Origin: an uncultured Clostridium sp.
GTDB lineage: Bacteria; Bacillota; Clostridia; Lachnospirales; Lachnospiraceae
NCBI GenBank assembly: GCA_947253885.1
Contig: CAMYAO010000003.1
Location: 70,185 to 134,184 of the forward strand
DNA length: 64,000 nucleotides
Reading direction: 5' to 3'
The notes under the pieces were generated by a model. That model saw only the letters and a program-made list of their open reading frames with translations, made no database searches and was not told the DNA's origin. The translations under genes and the position numbers were made by a program. Of this stretch, positions 51,252 to 59,227 are shown one piece after another (position 1 is the first letter of the stretch; every line of letters starts with the position of its first letter).

Positions 51252-52790
51252 CTAAAAGAGAGGGGAAAATAATCTCAGAATTACCTGCCCTGCTCTTAAT
51301 GGTTTTGATCTGCGATTCGAAACACACCTGCATTTCGAAAAAGTCTCCAAAAAATCGTTTTTTATGTTTAAAATTTCCCGGTATCCATATAAATAACAGC
51401 TGTTCTCAAAGTGATGATAGAAACTTCTGTAGTCTAAATTCATAGTTCCTACCACCGCCGCAACATCATCACAGATGCACATTTTCCCATGACAAAAACC
51501 TGGTGTATACTCGTATAATTTTACCCCTCCGTCCATCAAAATCGGATAATAGGATCTTGTAATCTTATAGACCAGTTTTTTATCCGGGATTCCCGGAGTG
51601 ATAATCCTTACGTCCACTCCTCTTCTTGCCGCCATCGTCATCGCTCTGGTCATCTCATCTGTAATAATCAGATAAGGTGTCATAAAAAAAGCATATTCCG
51701 TTGCACTGTTTAACATGCTGATATAGACATCCTCCCCTACATAATCACTATCAAGCGGACTATCTGCAAACGGTACGATAAAGCCCTCGCTTTCGGCATC
51801 TTTCCAATGTGTTTCGAATAATCGCCCCATCTGCAACTGCTCTTTCCCTCTTCGGATTCCGTTCCACATTTCCAGAAAGATTGCTTCCAGACTGACAACG
51901 GCATCTCCCTCCAGCTTGATTCCGGTATCTTTCCAATGTCCGTAAGGATGAGTCCGATTAAAGTATTCATTTGCCAGATTGTAACCGCCGGTAAACCCGA
52001 TCTGCCCGTCGATCACCGTAAGCTTTCGATGATCCCGATTATTCAAAAAAATGTTCAATACCGGTAATACCGGATTAAATACCCTGCATTGGATTCCGAG
52101 TGTTTTCATTTCCCGAATAAAGTCTTTATTTAAAAAGCTGATACTTCCCACATCATCATAAATCAGCCGTACCGTCACCCCTTCTTTTACTTTATCCGCC
52201 AAAATTTCCTTCAGTTCCAAAAAACTTTCTCGATTCTCGATTGCATGATACTCCATATAAATATAAGACTTCGCTCGCTTCAAGCATCTCTTTTGTTCCT
52301 CAAATCCATCAGATGCCTCTGAAAAATACTGTACAGACGTGTGATGATACACCGGATATTTTGCTACTTTCTTTAGATATTTTGCGATATTTGCCCATGC
52401 GGGACTTTTCTTTTGAAACTGATGCCATACCGCTTCATTTTCCGGAAGTCTGCAAAAAATCTCTCTGTCGATCTCCTGAAAACATTGCCTCATACGAATC
52501 GTACCCCCGGACAATCCCGAAATAACAAACATGACCAATCCGAAAACCGGAAGCATCAAAAGCAAAAAGATCCACGGCATTTTAAATCCCGCATTTTTTC
52601 TGGTTCCATTTATTGCAAATGCGACGATACATGCCACAGCATTCACCATAATCGGAATCCATTTGGCTCTTTGATAAAACTGAAGCAGAACGGACACCCA
52701 TATTCCGATCTGCAAAGATATTGCCATAACCGAAAGAAATAACCGTACAATACTGTTTTTTACATGAGTTTTCTTTTCATTGGTCTTCAT
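51252..52790 (-). CDS. cls: Cardiolipin synthase
   Basis: Joins phosphatidylglycerol into cardiolipin at the membrane. The 512-residue product has two N-terminal helices, then two phospholipase-D HKD motifs: HRKLTVIDGQIGFTGGYN and HGKMCICDDVAAVVGTMNLD. It is the first gene of the run that continues through LRR, vWA, MoxR and BceRS with gaps of 4-12 bases. Confidence 0.94.
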   Translation of the reverse strand: MKTNEKKTHVKNSIVRLFLSVMAISLQIGIWVSVLLQFYQRAKWIPIMVNAVACIVAFAINGTRKNAGFKMPWIFLLLMLPVFGLVMFVISGLSGGTIRMRQCFQEIDREIFCRLPENEAVWHQFQKKSPAWANIAKYLKKVAKYPVYHHTSVQYFSEASDGFEEQKRCLKRAKSYIYMEYHAIENRESFLELKEILADKVKEGVTVRLIYDDVGSISFLNKDFIREMKTLGIQCRVFNPVLPVLNIFLNNRDHRKLTVIDGQIGFTGGYNLANEYFNRTHPYGHWKDTGIKLEGDAVVSLEAIFLEMWNGIRRGKEQLQMGRLFETHWKDAESEGFIVPFADSPLDSDYVGEDVYISMLNSATEYAFFMTPYLIITDEMTRAMTMAARRGVDVRIITPGIPDKKLVYKITRSYYPILMDGGVKLYEYTPGFCHGKMCICDDVAAVVGTMNLDYRSFYHHFENSCYLYGYREILNIKNDFLETFSKCRCVSNRRSKPLRAGQVILRLFSPLF

Positions 52791-52844
52791 CGCATCTCCC
52801 CCAATCTAAATTAGTATATTATAACAAAAATATCACTTTCTTTC

Positions 52845-52873
52845 TTGACTTTTGTAACAGTAGCACATAGGAT
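52845..52873 (+). promoter_or_regulatory. Promoter of the thiamine salvage operon
   Basis: TTGACT at 52845-52850 and TAGGAT at 52868-52873 have a 17-base spacer. It lies just upstream of the TPP riboswitch and diverges from cls. The -10 is not ideal; TAAAAT three bases later is an alternative with longer spacing. Confidence 0.55.
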
Positions 52874-52884
52874 AAAATTATACA

Positions 52885-52975
52885 TTTATCACGGGAGTCC
52901 ATGCTATGGGCTGAGAGGAAACTGCAGTTTCGACCGCACCTGATTTGGATCATGCCAACGTAGGTATCTATCATA
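52885..52975 (+). promoter_or_regulatory. TPP (THI-box) riboswitch
   Basis: The conserved THI-box blocks are present in order: ACGGGAGTCC, GGGCTGAGAGG (the pyrimidine-binding CTGAGA), then ACCTGATTTGGATCATGCC with AACGTAGG. It binds thiamine pyrophosphate and, with the terminator that follows, turns off thiM-thiE-thiD-cytX when thiamine is plentiful. Confidence 0.95.
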
Positions 52976-52988
52976 CTATGACATACAG

Positions 52989-53016
52989 CGGACATCCAAT
53001 GATGTCCGTTTTTTTT
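52989..53016 (+). terminator. Riboswitch expression-platform terminator
   Basis: CGGACATC CAAT GATGTCCG is a perfect 8-bp stem followed by eight T. It lies just after the TPP aptamer and ends about 25 bases before thiM, the standard ligand-controlled terminator position. Confidence 0.9.
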
Positions 53017-53041
53017 ATTGAAATTATGAAAGGATATATTT

Positions 53042-53863
53042 ATGTTAAAAAACTGTTTTCAGCATGTAAAGGCTGCTACTCCACTAGTTCATAATATCAC
53101 AAATTATGTAACTGTTAACGATGTTGCCAATATTATTCTTGCTTGCGGTGGAAGTCCCATCATGGCGGACGAGCCCAAAGAAGCAGAAGCAATCACTTCT
53201 ATCTGTGGCGGACTCAATATCAATATCGGCACCCTGAACTCCCGTACGATTGAAGCTATGTTTCTTGCCGGGAAAAAAGCGGCCGCACTTTCCCATCCGA
53301 TCTTACTGGATCCGGTAGGTGCAGGTGCAAGCTCTCTGCGTACCGATACCGCCGTTTCTCTGATTGAAACAATCCCGTTTACAGTTATCAGAGGAAATAT
53401 TTCAGAGATTAAAACACTGGCACTCGGCAACACCAATACCAGGGGAGTAGATGCCGATGCCCCGGATATTGTTACCAAAGACAACCTGAAGCAGACTGTT
53501 TCCATGGTAAAAACATTAGCCGGCAGACTTCACTGTGTCATTGCAGTGACCGGAGCTATCGATCTGGTAGCCGATACCGACCGCTGTTATGTAATTTATA
53601 ACGGTGTCCCCGAAATGAGTCGTATCACGGGAACAGGATGCCAATTATCCGGAATGATGAGCGCATATATTACCGCTAATCCGAATCAACCGCTCGAAGC
53701 CGCCGCCACTGCCACAATTGCAATGGGTATCGCCGGCGAAATCGGTCTGGAACATTTACAGAGTTTTGAAGGAAATTCTACTTATCGCAATCGTATTATC
53801 GACGCAATCTGCAACTTAACAGAAGAAGAATTAGAAAAGAGGGCAAATTATGAAATTTTCTAA
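53042..53863 (+). CDS. thiM: Hydroxyethylthiazole kinase
   Basis: Phosphorylates salvaged hydroxyethylthiazole. The 273-residue product shows PLVHNITNYVTVNDVANIIL, LLDPVGAGASSLR and the catalytic-site SRITGTGCQLSGMM. It is the first gene after the TPP riboswitch and overlaps thiE by 14 bases. Confidence 0.95.
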   Translation: MLKNCFQHVKAATPLVHNITNYVTVNDVANIILACGGSPIMADEPKEAEAITSICGGLNINIGTLNSRTIEAMFLAGKKAAALSHPILLDPVGAGASSLRTDTAVSLIETIPFTVIRGNISEIKTLALGNTNTRGVDADAPDIVTKDNLKQTVSMVKTLAGRLHCVIAVTGAIDLVADTDRCYVIYNGVPEMSRITGTGCQLSGMMSAYITANPNQPLEAAATATIAMGIAGEIGLEHLQSFEGNSTYRNRIIDAICNLTEEELEKRANYEIF

Positions 53864-54500
53864 AGAACAGATCCGACAATCCATGCTGGTCTATGCCGTT
53901 ACCGACCGTCATTGGCTAAAACCGCAGGAACACTTACAAGACAAGGTTGCACTTGCCTTACAGGGCGGTGCCACCTTTGTACAAATTCGGGAAAAAGATC
54001 TGGAGGAAGCCGCTTTTTCCGATGAAGCGATGCAACTACAAAAACTCTGTGCCGCTTATCAGGTTCCCTTTGTGATCAACGATAATGTCCAACTCGCCAT
54101 TCAGCTTAATTGTGACGGTGTCCATGTCGGACAATCCGATATGGAGGCATCCGATGTCCGTGCTCTAATCGGACCGGACAAGATTCTCGGGGTGTCGGCA
54201 AATTCTGTTGCAACTGCAAAAAAAGCGGAAGCTGCAGGTGCGGACTACATAGGAGTCGGTGCTGTTTTCCCAACCGATTCCAAAGAAGATGCCGAAGCCA
54301 TTTCCCATGAAACACTGAAAGAAATCTGCCGAGCTGTTCATATCCCGGTCGTAGCGATCGGAGGAATCACTGCGACTAACCTTACAGAGCTAAAGGACTC
54401 CGGCATTGACGGAATTGCCGTTATCAGTGCGATTTTTGCACAAGATGATATTTTATCCGCCACCAGAAATTTAGTACAAAAAATGGAGGATTTGCTATGA
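53850..54500 (+). CDS. thiE: Thiamine phosphate synthase
   Basis: Joins the pyrimidine and thiazole phosphates into thiamine phosphate. The 216-residue product has the TIM-barrel motifs LYAVTDRHWL, QIREKDLEE, DGVHVGQSDM, GADYIGVGAVFPT and VVAIGGITATN. It overlaps both neighbours (14 bases with thiM, four with thiD). Confidence 0.95.
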   Translation: MKFSKEQIRQSMLVYAVTDRHWLKPQEHLQDKVALALQGGATFVQIREKDLEEAAFSDEAMQLQKLCAAYQVPFVINDNVQLAIQLNCDGVHVGQSDMEASDVRALIGPDKILGVSANSVATAKKAEAAGADYIGVGAVFPTDSKEDAEAISHETLKEICRAVHIPVVAIGGITATNLTELKDSGIDGIAVISAIFAQDDILSATRNLVQKMEDLL

Positions 54501-55282
54501 AAACAGCTTTGACTATTGCCGGCAGTGATTGCAGCGGCGGTGCCGGAATTCAAGCCGATTTAAAAACAATGCTTGCACACCACGTATACGGTATGAGTGC
54601 CATCACTGCCTTAACCGCCCAAAACACCACCGGTGTTTTCGGTATTTCCGAAGTGACACCGGAGTTTTTGGCAGCCCAGCTGGATGCCATCTTTACTGAT
54701 ATCACACCGGATGCCGTAAAAATCGGTATGGTATCCTCTGCTGATTTGATTCAGGTCATATCGGATAAATTAAAACAGTATCAGGCAAAACACATTGTCG
54801 TTGATCCGGTCATGGTTGCCACCTCCGGTGCGGATCTGATGGAACATTCCGCCCTCCACAGCCTTAAAACAAGCCTGCTTCCGCTTGCCGAAATCATCAC
54901 TCCTAACATTCCGGAAACAGAATGTCTGACCGGTATCCACATTTCTGATGCAAATGATATGGAAGCAGCCGCAAAGCAGCTCGGAGATACTTATCATGTC
55001 GCCGTTCTATGCAAGGGCGGTCACTGCATCAATGATGCCAATGACCTGCTCTACCATAATGGGAACTGTACCTGGTTCTATGGAAAAAGGATTCACAATC
55101 CGAATACACACGGAACCGGATGTACCTTAAGTTCCGCCATTGCCTCTAATCTGGCAAACGGTTGTACAATGGAGGACGCTATTTCCAAATCCAAGCATTA
55201 TATTTCCGGTGCACTCACTGCCGGACTAAATCTTGGAAAAGGCTCCGGTCCTATGGATCACAGCTTTTCCATACGAGTATAA
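54497..55282 (+). CDS. thiD: Hydroxymethylpyrimidine kinase / phosphomethylpyrimidine kinase
   Basis: Phosphorylates the pyrimidine half of thiamine twice. The 261-residue product shows IAGSDCSGGAGIQADLKTML, VDPVMVATSGADLM and the C-terminal HGTGCTLSSAIASNLA. It overlaps thiE by four bases. Confidence 0.95.
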   Translation: MKTALTIAGSDCSGGAGIQADLKTMLAHHVYGMSAITALTAQNTTGVFGISEVTPEFLAAQLDAIFTDITPDAVKIGMVSSADLIQVISDKLKQYQAKHIVVDPVMVATSGADLMEHSALHSLKTSLLPLAEIITPNIPETECLTGIHISDANDMEAAAKQLGDTYHVAVLCKGGHCINDANDLLYHNGNCTWFYGKRIHNPNTHGTGCTLSSAIASNLANGCTMEDAISKSKHYISGALTAGLNLGKGSGPMDHSFSIRV

Positions 55283-55297
55283 GAAAGGTATTGATTT

Positions 55298-56461
55298 ATG
55301 AAAAATGAACAAACTTCCAACTTTTCCAACGGGCTGATCTGGTTCGGTGCCGGCATTTCCATTGCAGAAATTATAACCGGTACCTATCTGGCTCCGCTCG
55401 GATTTCAAAAAGGGCTTGCCGCTATTGTAATTGGTCACATCATCGGCTGTATTTTATTATTCCTTGCAGGATGTATCGGAGGGCGGAGACGACTCAGTTC
55501 TATGGAATCCGGAAAACTCGCCTTCGGCAAAGACGGTAGCAAATTTTTTGCTATCTTAAATGTACTGCAGCTGATTGGCTGGACCGGCATCATGATTTAC
55601 GACGGTGCACTTGCCGCCAATTCTATTTTTTCTGTCGGTGCCTGGTTCTGGATTCTGATTATCGGGCTGCTTATTATCCTGTGGATTTTAATCGGTATTC
55701 GAAATCTCGGAAAATTAAATACCATTGCTATGATTGCCTTATTCGCTCTGACCATTGTGCTCTGTTGTGTGATATTCGGCTCTCATCATACGAATACTGC
55801 TGTCGGGGAGGCTATGAGTTTTGGTGCCGCTGTTGAACTTTCTGTTGCCATGCCGTTATCCTGGCTCCCACTGATCAGTGATTATACAAGAGATGCCAAA
55901 CATCCCGTCTCCGCCACTGCCACATCTTCCATTACCTATGGTTTAGTCAGCTGTTGGATGTACATCATCGGTATGGGTGCCGCAATTTTTACCGGAGAAT
56001 CCGATATCGCCGCCATCCTCTTAAAAGCAGGATTGGGCATTGCAGGACTTGTAATCATTATCTTGTCTACCGTTACCACTACTTTTTTAGATGCATTTTC
56101 TGCGGGAGTATCTTCCGTTACGATTTCCAGAAACCTGAAAGATAAATGGATCGGAATCGGAGTTACCCTAATTGGTATGATCGGTGCCATCCTCTTTCCG
56201 ATGGATAATATTACGGATTTTCTATATCTGATCGGTTCCGTTTTCGCACCAATGATTGCAATTCAGATTATAGAAGAGTTTTTCTTTCAAACAGATTATT
56301 CCGAAAAAAAATGGGACTGTATCAACCTTTCTCTTTGGGCAGTCGGCTTTATTCTCTATCGCTGTTTTATGAAAATAGATCTGCCGTTCGGAAATACTCT
56401 TCCGGATATGATTCTGACCGGTATCCTTACCTTTGCAGTTTCTAAATTTCGGACAAAGTAA
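55298..56461 (+). CDS. cytX: Putative hydroxymethylpyrimidine transporter CytX
   Basis: A 387-residue membrane protein of the nucleobase-cation-symport-1 type, CytX subgroup, which is usually found under TPP riboswitches and is thought to bring in the pyrimidine moiety. About ten to twelve helices are visible; the N-terminus SNGLIWFGAGISIAEIITGT and the loop MPLSWLPLISDYTRDAKHP are typical. It completes a four-gene salvage operon. Confidence 0.88.
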   Translation: MKNEQTSNFSNGLIWFGAGISIAEIITGTYLAPLGFQKGLAAIVIGHIIGCILLFLAGCIGGRRRLSSMESGKLAFGKDGSKFFAILNVLQLIGWTGIMIYDGALAANSIFSVGAWFWILIIGLLIILWILIGIRNLGKLNTIAMIALFALTIVLCCVIFGSHHTNTAVGEAMSFGAAVELSVAMPLSWLPLISDYTRDAKHPVSATATSSITYGLVSCWMYIIGMGAAIFTGESDIAAILLKAGLGIAGLVIIILSTVTTTFLDAFSAGVSSVTISRNLKDKWIGIGVTLIGMIGAILFPMDNITDFLYLIGSVFAPMIAIQIIEEFFFQTDYSEKKWDCINLSLWAVGFILYRCFMKIDLPFGNTLPDMILTGILTFAVSKFRTK

Positions 56462-56502
56462 ACCTTCTAATACAGCACAATTACAAATTTTTCTATAAGA
56501 AA

Positions 56503-56567
56503 AAAAGCTCCCTTTCGTATTCAAATACAGGTATACACCTATGCTTGAATATCGAAAGGGAGCTTTT
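56503..56567 (+). terminator. Long palindromic terminator after cytX
   Basis: AAAAGCTCCCTTTCG-TATTCAA pairs with TTGAATA-TCGAAAGGGAGCTTTT over about 22 bp with a one-base bulge; the apex can extend through AGGT/ACCT. A-runs and T-runs flank it, so it can terminate in both directions. Confidence 0.85.
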
Positions 56568-56611
56568 AAATACTTTTCTCACTCCTTCAAGAAATGTCTT
56601 ATATAACTCCC

Positions 56612-56740
56612 CTATGGTTCATACACGCTTCTGTATTTCGCACCTCCAAGTTTACCTGTTTTTTCAACGTATCCTTTTACAAGTGATTGTACTCCTTTTA
56701 CTGAACAAATCCAGTAAAAGTGGTACTTATCAGCGGTGAT
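56612..56740 (-). pseudogene. Short open fragment without a start codon
   Basis: A 42-codon minus-strand frame opens after a stop at 56741-56743 and reads ITADKYHFYWICSVKG and then VQSLVKGYVEKTGKLGGAKY before its stop. It looks protein-like but has no start, so it may be the end of a decayed gene in the toxin locus. I do not recognise the family. The 389 bases from 56462 to 56850 otherwise hold only the cytX terminator. Confidence 0.3.
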
Positions 56741-56850
56741 TTATTTGTTTAACAATGCTACGTATGCTAAATAGGACCTTGTCCTATTGTCCCAATAAAT
56801 ATGCTTGGAGTGCTGACACACCAAGAAAGACCTTTATTTACAGAAACATT

Positions 56851-57060
56851 TCATGCGTTCTGATTATATAGAATTATATTTACAATTATTAGAACAAACC
56901 CTGTTATAATCCGTATTGCAAGATTTATTTTGTTTTTATTTACAAAAAATGATATTACCCATAAATGCCCACCGATTATACATCCCCAATTTAGATAAAA
57001 ATCCATCAGGATAGGAGTTGTAATTCTTACAAATAGTTCATATAAATTGTCCAATATCAT
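56851..57060 (-). CDS. Small membrane protein, intact copy (69 aa)
   Basis: Two hydrophobic segments (about 14-38 and 48-66) around a short basic loop (NKNKIN). The start has a strong ribosome binding site (GGAAAGGAG). It is a paralogue of the gene just upstream: both read MIL-(D/E), then FY..WG.IIG..L.ISFFV.K. Position after an Rhs toxin remnant suggests an immunity protein, but no family was recognised. Confidence 0.6.
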   Translation of the reverse strand: MILDNLYELFVRITTPILMDFYLNWGCIIGGHLWVISFFVNKNKINLAIRIITGFVLIIVNIILYNQNA

Positions 57061-57066
57061 ATTTGT

Positions 57067-57293
57067 TCAATCACTCCTTTCCTCCCCATAAATCCGGTTC
57101 CATGTAATGATATTGATAACAATCAATGCGATTCCGATGATGTTTCGTATCATAAATACTTTTTTATTTTACGGACAAAAAATGAGATAAACAGCAAATT
57201 TGCCCCAATTATAAATCCCCAAAAATCATAAAAATAGGCAACCATCGGTTCTATTACTTTCATTGTTCCTATATGTAATCCTTCTAGTATCAT
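57067..57293 (-). pseudogene. Small membrane protein, frameshifted copy
   Basis: The first frame (57150-57293) gives 47 residues, MILEGLHIGTMKVIEPMVAY and then FYDFWGFIIGANLLFISFFV, ending in a TGA. A second frame starting at an overlapping ATGA (57153) gives 28 residues, IRNIIGIALIVINIITWNR, matching the C-terminal half of the intact copy downstream. Restoring one A in the A-run before the stop joins them. It starts two bases after the toxin fragment stop, with GAGGAG upstream. Confidence 0.6.
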
Positions 57294-57295
57294 AT

Positions 57296-57799
57296 TTAGT
57301 TAATATCTCCTCTTTTTGATTTTATGTGTTTTGAAATCTTTTCAAAAGCTATATTCGGATATATAGTTTCTTTTAAATACTGCATTCCTGTATTATTTGG
57401 TACCCTTACACCTCCTCTGCCAATTCTCCAATTAGCTTTATTTCCTTTGTACAATAAATTATTAAGATACTTATAGTTTCTACTATTCCTCCTATAACTC
57501 AAATTCAACGTATAAATTGCCATCCATGCACAGTTTGTTCCCAATAATGAATATTTCTTATAGCCTTTGTAATTTCGATTTAAAACCCTTCCATTTTCAT
57601 ATGCATCATCCATTTCCCTAATGTATCTTGCACTTTTAGAAAAATTTCCTTTAAAATATAAATATTGAAAATATTTTTTATTTTCTAATCTACCAAGCCT
57701 TTTATTAAGATAAGGTTTTACTTCCTTCTTTCTTTTATCAACAGCCTTTCCGTACTTATTTACATTTAACCCAACCTGCCAATATTTATACCCCTCCAT
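57296..57799 (-). pseudogene. Rhs toxin tail fragment with NC-type catalytic motif
   Basis: A 167-residue basic frame out of register with the Rhs core just upstream. It contains KYSLLGTNCAWMAIYTL, where N-C resembles the catalytic NC-box of LRAT-like/permuted papain enzymes; the matching H-box (RAGHLAILVEYG) lies in the Rhs frame. Joining the frames needs two single-base changes, at the A-run 57821-57826 and near the C-run 57791-57794, giving FNVANGG-YKYWQVGLNVN. Its own ATG is therefore probably not a true start. Confidence 0.6.
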
Positions 57800-57807
57800 T
57801 TGCCACG

Positions 57808-58683
57808 TTAAATAAAGCTATTTTTTCCATATTCTACAAGTATTGCTAAATGTCCTGCACGCGCAAAACGACTTAACAATAAAATCGCATCATGCCCACT
57901 TGAATCAATATAATTTACCGGATTCCCATGGCAATACGCATATAGATTCTGTGTGCCCGGATTCTCCTGCTCACCTCTGTAAGTGTCCTGACTTAAAAAC
58001 TGCCCTTCTTCCGGATGATAATATCTGGCATTTAAGTAATATAATTTCGTACTGTTATCATAGACGCCTCCGGTATAGGCATGAAAATTCTCCAAACGAT
58101 TCTCTCCCTCTGTACTTGTTTCTCCATAATCACTGTAGTGATAAGAGGCATCTGCCTTTCCGTCTTCTGAAAGGACATCCATAATGGAGCCTTGCATATC
58201 CTTTTGAAAACTATAGCTTTTCATTCCGTCTTTATATGCCACTTTTTCAATTACATTACCTGCTTCTCCCGTAATAAATTCAGAAGTCAGCTTTTCTCCA
58301 TTGGTCGTAGCGGATACGGCTCCATCCTCATAGAAATAGTTTGTCTGATTCTTTCCTTCTGTTTTAGAAAGCCTTTGACCGTCTCCGTTATAACAATTTT
58401 CTTGTACTTCTTTTCGATCCTCTCCTTTTATCTCTTCCACCTTTGTAAGACGATTTTCTACATCATATGTTTTTCGGCTGGTTATGTCTCCTGTTCTTGA
58501 TACAATTTCATTTCCTTTTCCATCATACTGATATGTAGTTTCTACCGTCGGCTTTCCATCCGGTGCCACCTTACTACTTGTCAATTGATTTAAACCGTTA
58601 TAGGTGTAGGAAGCAACCTGACCGTTTCCTATTTGAGAAATACGATTCCCAACCTTATCGCACACCCATTTTTTATTCATCAA
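57808..58683 (-). pseudogene. Rhs-repeat core, 5'-truncated remnant
   Basis: A 291-residue remnant of a wall-associated Rhs protein. It begins inside YD repeats (VGNRISQIGNGQVASYTYNG) and contains the Rhs core NARYYHPEEGQFLSQDTYRG and NLYAYCHGNPVNYIDSSGHD, where polymorphic toxins diverge. After the core comes AILLLSRFARAGHLAILVEY, the H-box half of a toxin, cut off by a stop at 57808. Full-length relatives are over 1000 residues; the large shell-forming part is missing. Confidence 0.8.
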
Positions 58684-59120
58684 TATTCCACACCGAACTG
58701 ATCTCCCAAATAAAACTCCGGTATTTCATTATCTTCCTTAAAAACATGCTCCTGATAAGTCACTGCTGGTTGATAAGCCGTGTAGACATAAATAGCTTTA
58801 TTCGAGGCTGCTCCGTTCTCACTTTCTTTTCCCTCCCATGAGTCATTATAAAAACACCAGTCCAGCTTATATTCTTTCATAAATTTTTCCGGCCATGAAA
58901 CATAGTGTAGCTTGCATTTTGCCTCTCTAAACCCCAAACTGGTTCTATCCAATTTTAAATGTATCCGATACCGCTGTTCCTCTGATATTACAGGAATCCA
59001 TTTTAAATTCTTTCCAATAGGGATATAAATACATTTTGATGTGCTTTTTCCGTTATATTTTTCTATTGTGAACGTGCCGTCTTCTTCACATGTATCATTA
59101 AAAATTCTCACATTTAACAT
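58680..59120 (-). CDS. Hypothetical beta-rich protein, probably a gene remnant
   Basis: A frame of about 146 residues from the ATG at 59118-59120 (MLNVRIFNDTCEEDGTFTIE, later LHYVSWPEKFMKEYKLDWCF). I do not recognise it. It lies directly after the terminator of the LOG-family gene and has no ribosome binding site or promoter, so it is likely a truncated remnant. Its stop overlaps the Rhs start, suggesting that both once belonged to one locus. Confidence 0.4.
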   Translation of the reverse strand: MLNVRIFNDTCEEDGTFTIEKYNGKSTSKCIYIPIGKNLKWIPVISEEQRYRIHLKLDRTSLGFREAKCKLHYVSWPEKFMKEYKLDWCFYNDSWEGKESENGAASNKAIYVYTAYQPAVTYQEHVFKEDNEIPEFYLGDQFGVEY

Positions 59121-59130
59121 AAAATGCGGA

Positions 59131-59198
59131 AAAAACAAAAAAAGCAATCAAAACAAACAATACCCGTTCTCTGAATATCTGTCTGTTTTAATTGCTTT
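59131..59198 (-). terminator. Terminator of the LOG-family gene
   Basis: AAAGCAATCAAAACAAACA (59141-59159) pairs with TGTCTGTTTTAATTGCTTT (59180-59198) over 19 bp, with two pairs being G-U on the minus transcript. A T-rich run follows on the minus strand. It lies directly before the truncated remnants. Confidence 0.85.
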
Positions 59199-59227
59199 AT
59201 TTGCAATTTTATTCTATTTTTTCCACT

